A DNA stretch of 64,000 nt from assembly GCA_910584525.1 (NCBI GenBank), contig CAJUAT010000004.1, positions 1-64,000 of the forward strand. Reading direction: 5' to 3'. Each line of letters begins with the position of its first letter. Positions within the stretch are counted from its first letter, which is position 1. Under the pieces are notes generated by a model. It was not told the origin of the DNA and made no database searches. It saw only the letters and a list, made by a program, of their open reading frames with translations. Below, one piece after another: positions 44,601 to 51,937 of this stretch. The stretch comes from an uncultured Muribaculaceae bacterium (GTDB lineage Bacteria > Bacteroidota > Bacteroidia > Bacteroidales > Muribaculaceae). A program made the translations under genes and the position numbers.

Positions 44601-45017
44601 AAAGAGGCCGGTCCCTTTGTAGTCGGTATCCTTTGTGATGATATGACCGAGCTTGATAGCCGGGGCCTTTGCGGGAGCCTTTCTGGGCGCCTTGGCTACG
44701 GCAGATCCGGGTACAGCCGGAAGGGCGGTGCCGATGAAATCGGTGCCTAAGATGGTTCCGGCGCGTGCATCATCATCCGACGACAGAGTTTCGGGAACTC
44801 TGTTGTCGAGCATGATATGCACTTTCGGCGTTTCCAGTGCCGCCGACGGGTCCACAGCGCTCCGGCTGCTCTCTACGTCGGCAGAGGCCTTGACGGTGGC
44901 GACCCGTTGCATCTCCGACTGCAGTTCCGTGGCGTTAACGCCGTTTGCCGGTTCTGCGGCCCTGATGCCGTAGACTGCCATTGCCGCAAGACCTAAGATT
45001 AAAAATCGTCTTTGCAT
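38649..45017 (-). CDS. Giant GLUG-repeat secreted or surface protein with sorting-like C-terminal tail
   Basis: 2122 aa. Signal peptide at 1-20 (MQRRFLILGLAAMAVYGIRA). The bulk consists of several blocks of GLUG-type repeats with recurring GGIAG/GGITG and C-Y-N-T-G strings (NCFNTGQV, DCYNAGNI, NCYNTGNV), preceded each time by a domain opening GTAEDPYQI or GTAEAPYLI. Two-fold larger repeats are visible (about residues 400-830, 925-1270 and 1360-2010). The end, QVYIVRTVFTDGTMTVAKKL, resembles a type IX secretion sorting domain. Probably a beta-helical adhesin or surface fibre. A consensus promoter lies about 250 bases upstream. Confidence 0.8.
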   Translation of the reverse strand: MQRRFLILGLAAMAVYGIRAAEPANGVNATELQSEMQRVATVKASADVESSRSAVDPSAALETPKVHIMLDNRVPETLSSDDDARAGTILGTDFIGTALPAVPGSAVAKAPRKAPAKAPAIKLGHIITKDTDYKGTGLFSFRLSFAQATADSVTVNNIYGLESDVRMYVNTTTGEVSIPQQVLYVHKDYGDVSIIPLSIREGKLYLVEGDLKGTIDDKGVIKLGSYGIAVTTQGDYYGRVFNAFHDGVWSPANATVKVNAVAGPKTGQLEYGMLLEKTGDNEMTFYGLGTIDNNSQILTGRMTPGKKIQLSAQTLYSNMAYGKFCNYPAELTQDASTGKWKVKADSKSPMVFTADADGVLSIPGWVISAYAGPSTYVGYAYDHMSITPMESIVWPAPAAMDMAGKGTEAEPFMVTKPTHFDYIAERVADGDDLDGVHFKMGNDIDMSALDPSRYVTIGDINNRFAGIFDGGSHTISGLLINGKGYYTAGMFGVLDSTAVVKNLNLTSSIIMGNGDCVGLLAGMSFGTIENVHVSKSLVDGNGTSVGGLTASASGKFRNCSFSGTVNSTGNTGAITGELVNGSITDCHAQANVIADGVVSTSYTKLGGIAGIVLRANIDKCWMSGTISDKVGYHDIGGIAAYSSDNEITNCFNMAAIQAKRAAFGSSGSSDDGDTHTGGIAGSVMDTKMHNCYNAGTIIKSDQSDMVGGIVGFLSVKYVSTSNQPMRMEGQSHIDNCFNTGQVMSSAANSHKGIWGYQFISNSYKGDSPDKQCLFNVMFDQQLNGFRDERFGKDTRELTGKLPAGFDASIWSVEAGKYPVLKTFAGIQAQELASSPVMLREIDNANKVKVEFDLTASTNVNWELGHDTEQGETATETKALRREGNKVVVKDRYANATVQALTADNWAIKLYRLAVVPKVFDGEGTAEDPYQIKTAADFKKLDEAVGTYGQSHLGDFFAVVNDIDFAADTTFMGVGAGKIYEFEGSLDGRNHSIAGMNIHANVLDDNGKTTTKGTVRTGLFGTIGANGSVKNVTIAANNVFRPYQQGGTVAGLNAGKISNCKNYAEVRGAGSYVGGIAGANYVGGIIEDCYNAGNIHNSTNYIGGITGINMQEATVLRCQNDGIVRDSLLFPKDTRINVNEVGGITGYNNGTILSSVNNGDISAFYAVGGIAGVDSKTYNEGVINGCLNNGLVTCYQNSVERGGIAGKLNGTMTAENNYYDASINVNGAAMNVGHEGVKGISSSELVAGTPLAGLDAEVFDFAAGKYPVLKKFAAEKATATLRSMYVAFAPNQRRNNVVKNVPLSTASGISFSLQRNETFKISGSTLNVTVPTGTVIAADTLTAVLGDFTKVYALNSLPPILKGEGTAEAPYLIETPADWNKLANFMMESKWEYEGNHFRITADLDFKGDSISVIGAGGVNFQGVMDGANHEVGNFVYLNENSSTRTLKGPNLYLGKKIGVFGVIGQSGAVRNMTVNGKFQCYSNAAGVAGEVYGILENITFKGTAESTKSTIASGIANSLYENAVIRNCVNEGTVISKTNYVQGIVYETKKGSLVEKCVNKGTLKGVTYFSGIAYTAEGGIKGCSNESDDLVCVTAGKAPSTFSGIVNTLKANGWLEDCYNKVDIDLVEGFTTAGSNIYPIFGNTTTRKATDEDLSGGYVRNCHNTGNLKASTGVFGIGYTVKVNWTVENCSNTGNITTAKTSATAAGLFATIGEYSNGSATHLTKVLNCFNTGNIVNKGAKTSGIANTTNKFAYIADCYNTGDIMVTDNASLCAAGLVAQISGAQMERCFNAGNIKVSNNGVGGLVGYIASGDASFPAKLSSCFNIGDVESTYTGTATQGNAGGLGGYLSTASEDNPIIVENCYNTGNVTAQQRVAGLFAGAFSPFPIVENCYNSGKITCLKADANGRYYWSGTTFTNNYTYGSDEVFMLAGHRNCFYDKTVNPGAQFRNVPNSGKTTAELQALSISDAYTSLDHGGYPVLASHAQKDEAVAGSPLILLADVADESHENVTKAFALVAPEGAVWSVDDPSKLTLEEKRAFPNGQGNLKLTCTYKGIPKNFLITVNGIDNGVDGIDTGKEVKSISYIGLDGQITADPVSGQVYIVRTVFTDGTMTVAKKLVVR

Positions 45018-45413
45018 ATGACTTTATTTTGGTTGATACTTGTGTCTTCTCATTCCGTTTCCTCCCCGTGGTAGGGTGCGGGAAGAACCCGGAACGTGTC
45101 AGGCACGTTAATTAATGAAGTTCTGTATGTGGCAGATTGAATCCTGTTTGTTTTCGTAATGTGTGTCTGTCGGGCAGTTAGTTGCCTGTTTGCTATTTAT
45201 TTCACTGTTATGAGGCGGTAAAGCAGATAGTGTGTTGTTTATTTGATTTAACGCAACCTGTCTTTCCCTTACAAATATAAACATAAAGAACCGTAACTAC
45301 AAATTATTGTTAAGAAAGGAATAGAATTATTATGGTGCAGGCTCGCTTATACTCGCTCTATACTCGCTTAAGCGATAAAGCAATAAAGGTAGTGGGGAGG
45401 CGTTTTTTTAACG
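45018..45413. promoter_or_regulatory. Divergent gap: promoter of the GLUG gene, long leader and triple 10-bp repeat
   Basis: On the minus strand TTTG (45300-45303), 20 bases and TATATTTG (45272-45279) give an exact Bacteroides promoter. Transcription from it would leave a leader of about 245 bases, with a hairpin AACGTG/CACGTT at 45093-45109. On the other side, CTCGCTTATA, CTCGCTCTATA and CTCGCTTAAG follow each other at 45342-45372, 42 bases before the TonB receptor start. No promoter for the receptor is recognised. Confidence 0.75.
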
Positions 45414-47810
45414 ATGAGATATTTGTTAATGTTAGTGTTGTCGGCGCTTACGGCGATAGCCGTGTATGGCGACAATGTCAAGATATCGGGTACTGTCAAG
45501 GACAGCGAGGACAAGCCGGTGGAGTTTGCCACGGTACGCGTGGCCGGTACGGCCATAGGCACTACCACCAATCTCAAAGGCGTCTATTCCCTGTCGATGG
45601 CCGCCAAGGATACAATAGAGATGGTTTACAGCTGTGTCGGCTTCAAGACCGTGAGCCATAAGCTTATCAATCCCAAGGGCGACCTTACGCTGAATATTCG
45701 TCTCTATCCGCTGGATATCGACCTCAAGGAGTTCGAGGTGATCGGCTTCCGCAAGAACAGCAACGGCATGCAGTCGTTCGACACGGAGAGTTTCAAGCTT
45801 TCGCCCGATGTGTCGGGAGGCAGCGTGGAGGCGATGATCACCACCATGCCGGGCGTCAACTCCAACAACGAGATGAGTTCGCAATACTCCGTGCGCGGCG
45901 GCTCTTTCGACGAGAACTCCGTGTATATCAACGGTATGGAGGTATATCGTCCGCAGCTAATACGCTCGGGGCAGCAGGAGGGCCTCAGCATCATAAACCC
46001 CGACCTCGTGGGCAACCTCAAATTCTCGTCGGGCGGATTCCCGGCTCGTTATGCCGACAAGATGTCGTCGGCTCTCGACATTACCTATCGCGAGCCACAG
46101 GCTTTCGAAGCCGCCGTTTCTCTCAGCCTTATGGGAGGTTCGCTCATGATAGGACAGAACTCCGGCAAATTCTCCCAGATCCATGGTGCGCGCCTTAAAA
46201 AGAACAATTCCCTCCTCGCCTCGCAGGATACCAAGGGGGAATACGATCCTACTTTCTTCGACTATCAGACCAACATGACTTTCAAGCCCAATGACCACTG
46301 GAGCGTGAATTTCATGGGCAACATATCGCTGAACCATTTCAACTTCACGCCCACCGACCGCGAGACCACCTTCGGCACATCGCAGGATGCCAAGAGCTTC
46401 AAGGTATACTTTGACGGCGGCGAGAAGGACAAGTTCGAGACATATATAGGAGCGTTGAGCGCCACTTACCGCCATAACAAGGCCACGAGCTTTCAACTCG
46501 GTCTTTCGGGGTTCCTCTCCAATGAGCTGGTATCCTACGACATATCGGGAGAATACTGGCTTGACCAGGCAGGCACCACCGGCGGCGGCGAAACTGGTGG
46601 CATCGGCGGTGAATTAGGCGTAGGCAAATATATGGAGCATTCACGCAACAGGCTGAAATCGTCGGTGCTGCAGCTCTATTTCCGCGGAGCCACAAGATAC
46701 CGCATCAACAACTTCACCTATGGCGTCGACTATCAGCGGCAGAACTTCCGCGACCGAACCAAGGAATGGGAGTGGCGTGATTCCGCAGGCTATTCTCTTC
46801 CTCACAAGCCCGACGCCCTGCATCTCATATATAACCTGCAATCGAAAAACGACGCGTCGATCAACCGCTTCGCGCTCTTTGCCGAAGATGCCCTCTATTT
46901 CAGCGGCAACTTCGCCTACATGACCCTCAACGCCGGTATCCGCCTCTCCTACAATGATTTCAACAAGGAGTTCCTTGTATCGCCGCGCGTGAATTTCTCC
47001 ATGAGTCCCAACGCTCTGCCCAACTGGATCTTCCGTCTTGGAACAGGTCTGTATTACCAGAGCCCGTTCTATAAGGAGTACCGTTATACTGTCACCGACG
47101 CCCTGGGCAACAGCAGCGTGGCCCTGAACCGCGACATAAAGTCGCCACGAAGCATTCAGGTGATTCTCGGCACAGATTTCACTTTCCGGGCCTTCAACCG
47201 TCCCTTCAAGCTTACCGGCGAGGTTTACTACAAGAACCTGCACAATCTCATAAGCTATGAATACGACAACCTGAAGATTGTGTACAGCGGACACAACGAC
47301 TCCAAAGGATATACCATGGGACTTGACCTGAAGCTTTTCGGCCAGTTTGTGGAGGGAAGCGACTCATGGCTCAGTTTCTCGCTGATGAAGACTCAGCAGA
47401 CGCTCGACGGCAAGAAGGTGCCGCTGCCCAGCGACCAGAGGTATTCGCTGTCGCTCTATTTCACCGACTATCTGCCGAAGTTTCCGCGCCTCAAGTTCAG
47501 TCTGCGCGGCGTGATAGCCGACGGGCTTACCATGACGCCTCCGCATACAAAGCGTACGGAGTCTTATTTCCGGGCTCCGGCCTACAAACGCCTTGACATA
47601 GGCGTGAGCTGGCAGTTCTTCGGCGCGCCCGACCAGAAACCCAACAAGGTGTTCAAAAGTCTGGTGCTCGGCGTGGATGCCTTCAACCTACTCGATATCG
47701 CCAACGTCAGCTCCTATTACTGGGTGACCGATGTCAACAACATCCAGTATGCCGTGCCGAATTATCTGACACGCCGGCAGTTCAACGTCAGGCTGTCGAT
47801 GGAGTTCTGA
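45414..47810 (+). CDS. TonB-dependent outer membrane receptor
   Basis: 798 aa. Signal peptide 1-19, then a carboxypeptidase-regulatory-like beta domain (about 22-105, ISGTVKDSEDKPVEFATVRV). The plug has TTMPGVNSNNEMSSQYSVRGG and DENSVYINGMEVYRP. The 22-strand barrel ends in Phe (RLSMEF), as usual. No SusD partner is adjacent, so this is probably not a glycan (Sus) system but a receptor for a metal complex, vitamin or peptide. No substrate clue is seen nearby, though an orphan iron-type ABC ATPase is encoded 6 kb further on. Confidence 0.88.
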   Translation: MRYLLMLVLSALTAIAVYGDNVKISGTVKDSEDKPVEFATVRVAGTAIGTTTNLKGVYSLSMAAKDTIEMVYSCVGFKTVSHKLINPKGDLTLNIRLYPLDIDLKEFEVIGFRKNSNGMQSFDTESFKLSPDVSGGSVEAMITTMPGVNSNNEMSSQYSVRGGSFDENSVYINGMEVYRPQLIRSGQQEGLSIINPDLVGNLKFSSGGFPARYADKMSSALDITYREPQAFEAAVSLSLMGGSLMIGQNSGKFSQIHGARLKKNNSLLASQDTKGEYDPTFFDYQTNMTFKPNDHWSVNFMGNISLNHFNFTPTDRETTFGTSQDAKSFKVYFDGGEKDKFETYIGALSATYRHNKATSFQLGLSGFLSNELVSYDISGEYWLDQAGTTGGGETGGIGGELGVGKYMEHSRNRLKSSVLQLYFRGATRYRINNFTYGVDYQRQNFRDRTKEWEWRDSAGYSLPHKPDALHLIYNLQSKNDASINRFALFAEDALYFSGNFAYMTLNAGIRLSYNDFNKEFLVSPRVNFSMSPNALPNWIFRLGTGLYYQSPFYKEYRYTVTDALGNSSVALNRDIKSPRSIQVILGTDFTFRAFNRPFKLTGEVYYKNLHNLISYEYDNLKIVYSGHNDSKGYTMGLDLKLFGQFVEGSDSWLSFSLMKTQQTLDGKKVPLPSDQRYSLSLYFTDYLPKFPRLKFSLRGVIADGLTMTPPHTKRTESYFRAPAYKRLDIGVSWQFFGAPDQKPNKVFKSLVLGVDAFNLLDIANVSSYYWVTDVNNIQYAVPNYLTRRQFNVRLSMEF

Positions 47811-47819
47811 CAGATTTTC

Positions 47820-47865
47820 AACAAACGACCTCAAAACAAAACGCCTCAAAACAAAACGACCTCAA
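47820..47865. repeat. 15-16-bp tandem array, three units, before hisS
   Basis: AACAAACGACCTCAA (47820), AACAAAACGCCTCAA (47835) and AACAAAACGACCTCAA (47850) run without a break and end 6 bases before the hisS start codon. They fill the whole gap after the TonB receptor gene. Confidence 0.88.
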
Positions 47866-47871
47866 AATAAT

Positions 47872-49227
47872 ATGAAACCGTCAATACCCAAGGGGACACG
47901 AGATTTTTCGGCGCTGGAGATGGCGCGCCGCAATTATATTTTCGACACCATCAAGGATCAGTTCAAGCTCTTCGGCTACAAGCAGATAGAGACTCCCGCC
48001 ATGGAGAACCTGTCGACGCTGATGGGGAAGTATGGCGAGGAGGGCGACAAGCTCCTGTTCAAGATACTGAATTCGGGCGACTGGCTGAAAGGGGTCAGCG
48101 ACGAGGAGCTGCTGCAGCGTAATGTGGTGAAGCTTACCAACAAGGTATCGGAGAAAGGACTGCGTTATGACCTTACGGTACCATTCGCGCGGTTTGTGGT
48201 ACAGCACCGCAATGAGCTGCAGATGCCCTTCAAGCGCTATCAGATACAGCCCGTATGGCGTGCCGACCGTCCGCAGAAAGGCCGCTACCGCGAGTTCTAT
48301 CAGTGCGACGCAGATGTGGTCGGCTCCGACTCTCTAAACAATGAGATAGAGTTGCTCCAGCTTATCGACGCCGTTTTCGCCAAGTTAGGCGTAAACATAG
48401 TCATCAAGGTCAACAACCGCAAGATTCTTGCCGGCATCGCCGAGGTGATGGATGCCGCTGACAAGCTCGTGGAGATTACCGTGGCTATCGACAAGATCGA
48501 CAAGATAGGCCTCGACAATGTCAATGAGGAGCTGCGTGCCCAAGGACTCGCGGAGGAGGCCATAGCGAAGCTGCAACCCATTCTGACCATGAGCGGCAGC
48601 AATGCCGAGAAACTTGATCTTATGACCGACATCCTCAAGGATTCCGAGACCGGCATGGCAGGCATCAGGGAGATGAGGGAAGTGTTCGACGGCATCGACT
48701 TCCTTGGCCACAAGGCTGAGGTGGAGGTTGACCTCTCGCTGGCACGCGGCCTTAACTATTACACCGGCACCATTCTTGAGGTAAAGGCCCGGGATGTGCA
48801 GATAGGGAGCATCACCGGCGGCGGCAGGTACGACAATCTTACCGGCGTGTTCGGCATGCCCGGCCTGTCGGGCGTCGGTATCTCTTTCGGCGCCGACAGG
48901 ATTTACGATGTGATGAACCAGCTCGACCTCTATCCCCGAGAGGTGGAGACTTCGGTAAAGGTGCTTTTCATCAATTTCGGTGGAGCGGAGTCGCGTCAGG
49001 CCATGAAGTATGTCAAGATGTTGCGCGAGGCCGGTGTGCCGGCACAGCTATATCCCGACAATGCCAAGATGAAGAAGCAGATGTCGGTTGCCGACGCCGA
49101 CCATGTGCCATATGTGGCATTTGTCGGCGAGAACGAGCTCCGCGACAGCACGCTGATGGTCAAGGACATGGCCACCGGCGAACAGCAGCTCTACACCCCC
49201 GAAAATTTCATCGACTTCCTGCGCTAA
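47872..49227 (+). CDS. hisS: Histidyl-tRNA synthetase
   Basis: 451 aa, class II. Charges tRNA-His with histidine. KGTRDFSALEM opens the protein. Motif 2 is PVWRADRPQKGRYREFYQCDAD. The histidine-A loops are ARGLNYYTGTILEV and GGGRYDNLTG, and motif 3 is SFGADRIYDVM. The C-terminal anticodon-binding domain follows (residues 355-451). It starts right after a tandem array with no promoter seen in the gap, so it may depend on transcription from upstream. Confidence 0.95.
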   Translation: MKPSIPKGTRDFSALEMARRNYIFDTIKDQFKLFGYKQIETPAMENLSTLMGKYGEEGDKLLFKILNSGDWLKGVSDEELLQRNVVKLTNKVSEKGLRYDLTVPFARFVVQHRNELQMPFKRYQIQPVWRADRPQKGRYREFYQCDADVVGSDSLNNEIELLQLIDAVFAKLGVNIVIKVNNRKILAGIAEVMDAADKLVEITVAIDKIDKIGLDNVNEELRAQGLAEEAIAKLQPILTMSGSNAEKLDLMTDILKDSETGMAGIREMREVFDGIDFLGHKAEVEVDLSLARGLNYYTGTILEVKARDVQIGSITGGGRYDNLTGVFGMPGLSGVGISFGADRIYDVMNQLDLYPREVETSVKVLFINFGGAESRQAMKYVKMLREAGVPAQLYPDNAKMKKQMSVADADHVPYVAFVGENELRDSTLMVKDMATGEQQLYTPENFIDFLR

Positions 49228-49237
49228 CCCCCACCGC

Positions 49238-49294
49238 GATAACAATCGGCTTATACCGATTGTTATCCCTTAAAGACCTTAAAGACCTTAACCA
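49238..49294. terminator. 12-bp perfect hairpin after hisS plus 9-bp tandem repeat
   Basis: GATAACAATCGG (49238-49249) pairs perfectly with CCGATTGTTATC (49256-49267) around a 6-base loop. No T-run follows, so it is a symmetrical hairpin of uncertain strength as a terminator. It is followed at once by three 9-bp units, CCTTAAAGA, CCTTAAAGA and CCTTAACCA (49268-49294). The next gene starts 19 bases later. Confidence 0.7.
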
Positions 49295-49312
49295 GTCCTT
49301 AACAAAGAAAAA

Positions 49313-50527
49313 ATGGAAAAGATCACCGAGCAAGGCTTTGCCATACGGCAGCCATATTATCCTGAGCATGCGGAGGGCGAGGACTATTACCTGGCCCTTG
49401 CGCGGGCACTTGCCTCCAAAATCAAGGTAACGGCATACGGTGCCGAGCTTCATGACGCCATGTGCAATCATCTGGCCCTGACGCTTTGCGGTTACATGCA
49501 GGATATTGTTGCCGATGCCGGCTCATGGCGCTCTTTTGTGATGGCCAACCGTCAGCTGTACGGTTACGACGTCCCGTTTTATTCGGCAGGGGAGGACCAT
49601 GTGGACTTCGAGCTCAACCCGGAGGATATCCGTTTCCTCTGCTGGTACGACATAGCCATGACCGACATAGAGCGTCGCGACCTGTATCCATATGATCCCG
49701 CGCTGGTTGAGATGGCCGGCATTCTCTACGATTGGCTCGATGCCCGCTATGACGATGCTCCGGTAATCGAGGAGTACAATGTGGCGCGGGGAGTCTCGCT
49801 GACCGACCCTAACGACCGGCAGGAGGTGTTCAGCCTTGCCAGATGGCTCTTCAACGGCAACTGGCTCCTGACTCCCGCTTATGCCCTGACGCTTGCCGAA
49901 ATGGTCAACGACCCGGAGGTGAAAGCCGACAAGGATGGCATTCTGCTGCAAAAGAGAATCGACGATGCAATGGTGGAGGATCCCACCGGGCCGCTCGCTC
50001 TATTTCTTACCGAATGGCTGGAGCTCATCCTGAACGGTGCTTTGCCCCAGTCGGCCCTGCACAACGACTTTCAGGAACTGGCGACACCTCATAAGTATTA
50101 TACTCGCTTCACAGAGGCCACCGGTGGCAAGGAAACAGCCTATTTCCGGACATACGACGAGCTGAACCGATTCTTTATAGAAGGAATGGGCTGGGAGAAG
50201 GGAGAGGAACACCTCGCCCATATGAAGAATGACAGGGATTTCGTGCTGATGGTCAACAAGGCCAAGGGTATGCTGCTGTCGCGCGGAACGGCCAGATGCA
50301 TCGCCGACCCCGACAATCCTCTTTACGACAGGGAATATGCCAGGCAGCATGCCATGGATCTTTTCACGATGCGCGGTATGTGTCCCGGCGACCTGCTGAG
50401 GTTAGCCTTCCGCAAAGGATGGCTCCACGATGCCCGTTTTTATGGTTCCGACGATACCGATATTGTGGCCCGTTACGGCGATTTTATCGCCCGTTGCTAT
50501 CTCCAGCAATATTATCGTGGTGATTAA
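49313..50527 (+). CDS. DUF3843-like conserved Bacteroidales protein
   Basis: 404 aa, soluble, no signal peptide, mostly helical. From memory, the N-terminal region (PYYPEHAEGEDYYLALARALA, then LRLA-like LALTLCGYMQDIV and YGYDVPFY) and DIRFLCWYDIAM match the DUF3843 family, which is confined to Bacteroidales. No catalytic motif is seen. It follows the hisS hairpin. The function is unknown, and context gives no hint. Confidence 0.6.
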   Translation: MEKITEQGFAIRQPYYPEHAEGEDYYLALARALASKIKVTAYGAELHDAMCNHLALTLCGYMQDIVADAGSWRSFVMANRQLYGYDVPFYSAGEDHVDFELNPEDIRFLCWYDIAMTDIERRDLYPYDPALVEMAGILYDWLDARYDDAPVIEEYNVARGVSLTDPNDRQEVFSLARWLFNGNWLLTPAYALTLAEMVNDPEVKADKDGILLQKRIDDAMVEDPTGPLALFLTEWLELILNGALPQSALHNDFQELATPHKYYTRFTEATGGKETAYFRTYDELNRFFIEGMGWEKGEEHLAHMKNDRDFVLMVNKAKGMLLSRGTARCIADPDNPLYDREYARQHAMDLFTMRGMCPGDLLRLAFRKGWLHDARFYGSDDTDIVARYGDFIARCYLQQYYRGD

Positions 50528-50539
50528 ACTATTTATTTG

Positions 50540-50547
50540 TAACTTTG
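50540..50547 (+). promoter_or_regulatory. Possible -7 element
   Basis: TAACTTTG fits TAnnTTTG, 60 bases before the next start codon. No TTTG lies 19-21 bases upstream, so this is only half a promoter. Confidence 0.3.
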
Positions 50548-50606
50548 TCTGAAGATAAAGGCTCAACGAGAGACTTGGATTTCAGAACAAGCAAAAACCT
50601 GAAGCA

Positions 50607-51917
50607 ATGAAGAAACTAATAGCGACAATGGGCATACTTGCCCTGACGATACCTGTTGCGCAGGCTCAATACGACGATATATACTACAACCCGAAGAAAA
50701 GCGGGGAGTCGACACAGTCGACGACTGCCAAGAAGAAGAAAAAGCAGCAGTCGTACTATATAGAGGATTTCGGGTCGATGGATGTCGACGAGTACAACCG
50801 TGCCGGCGACATGTATTACGAGACTCCTGTCGACACCATAGGCTACCAGGCCGAGACGGGACAGGATTTCGTGTACACGCAGCAGATCCAGAAGTATTAC
50901 AATCCCACAATCGTGATTGACAATGCCGATGTGCTGGAGGATGTGCTCAACAATTCCTACGGCAATGTGCAGGTCGTGATCAACAATGCGGGCATACCCG
51001 TTTTCGAGCCGGTGTACTATTACCCGAGCAGCTATTACTGGAACTGGGGACCGCGCTGGTCAGTGTCGTGGAACTGGGGACCGTCGTGGGGCTGGGGACC
51101 CTCATGGGCCTGGAACTGGGGTCCGGCATATCCCTCATATTGGGGACCCTCATGGACATGGGGATGGGGTCCCGGCTACAACCCGTATTGGGGACCTTCA
51201 TGGGGTCCCGGATGGGGTCCCGGTTATTATCCCGGCTGGAGCAGACCTTACTATTCGCACTATCGTCCAGGTGCCCATCGTCCTGTGCGTCCCAACGCAG
51301 GCTGGTCGGCCAATCGTCCCGGCAGCAACTATAACGGCGGATATGGGCGCCCCGTCGGCAACCGTCACCATGCCAACAGCGCAAACACCGGCGCCGGCAA
51401 TAAGGTGAACCCCACATACGTCGGCAATCGCCGTGGTTACAGCGATGTAAAGGCTTCTTCAACGCACCGTCCGGCCACGACCGTTGACCCCGGTACGAAG
51501 AATGCAGCATCCTCAAGGGTGGAAGCTCCCAACAGGGCCTCGCAGGCTACCGTGTCGGGTAACACCGTAAACCCCTCAAGGGCTGAAACAAACAGGTATG
51601 AGAACCGTTCCTCCAACCGCAGTTACACAACTGGCAGCGCATCTTCCAACCGCAGCTACAACTCGAATCGTAGCTACAACTCGAACTCGAACCGCAGCTA
51701 CAATTCCACCACAAACTCGAATCGTAGCTACAACTCGAACTCGAACCGCAGCTACAATTCCACCACAAACTCGAACCGCAGCTACAACTCGAGCCGCAGC
51801 TACAATTCTAACTCGAGCCGCAGCTACAATTCAGGCTCCAGCCGCAGCTATGGCGGCGGAAGTCATGGCGGCAGCTATGGCGGGGGCGGTAGAGCCGGTG
51901 GCGGTCATCGCAGATAA
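50607..51917 (+). CDS. Exported low-complexity protein (Trp/Gly/Pro and Ser/Asn/Arg/Tyr repeats)
   Basis: 436 aa. Signal peptide 1-20 (ALTIPVAQAQ). Residues 23-130 are acidic and Tyr rich. About 140-215 is a repeat of WGPSW/WNWGP/YWGPSW units. About 325-420 is a repeat of SNRSYNS units that ends in a Gly-rich SHGGSYGGGGRAGGGHRR tail. No domain is recognised. The composition suggests an intrinsically disordered surface or matrix protein. The Arg/Tyr-rich repeats could bind nucleic acid or polysaccharide, but that is a guess. The gene precedes an outer membrane porin by 20 bases. Confidence 0.72.
   Translation: MKKLIATMGILALTIPVAQAQYDDIYYNPKKSGESTQSTTAKKKKKQQSYYIEDFGSMDVDEYNRAGDMYYETPVDTIGYQAETGQDFVYTQQIQKYYNPTIVIDNADVLEDVLNNSYGNVQVVINNAGIPVFEPVYYYPSSYYWNWGPRWSVSWNWGPSWGWGPSWAWNWGPAYPSYWGPSWTWGWGPGYNPYWGPSWGPGWGPGYYPGWSRPYYSHYRPGAHRPVRPNAGWSANRPGSNYNGGYGRPVGNRHHANSANTGAGNKVNPTYVGNRRGYSDVKASSTHRPATTVDPGTKNAASSRVEAPNRASQATVSGNTVNPSRAETNRYENRSSNRSYTTGSASSNRSYNSNRSYNSNSNRSYNSTTNSNRSYNSNSNRSYNSTTNSNRSYNSSRSYNSNSSRSYNSGSSRSYGGGSHGGSYGGGGRAGGGHRR
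51661..51768. repeat. 54-bp in-frame tandem duplication
   Basis: 51661-51714 and 51715-51768 are identical at nearly every base and encode the 18-residue unit NSNRSYNSNSNRSYNSTT twice. Shorter, decayed copies flank them. Such in-frame repeats tend to change in copy number between strains. Confidence 0.88.
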
Positions 51918-51937
51918 TCTTACAAAAACAATCCACT

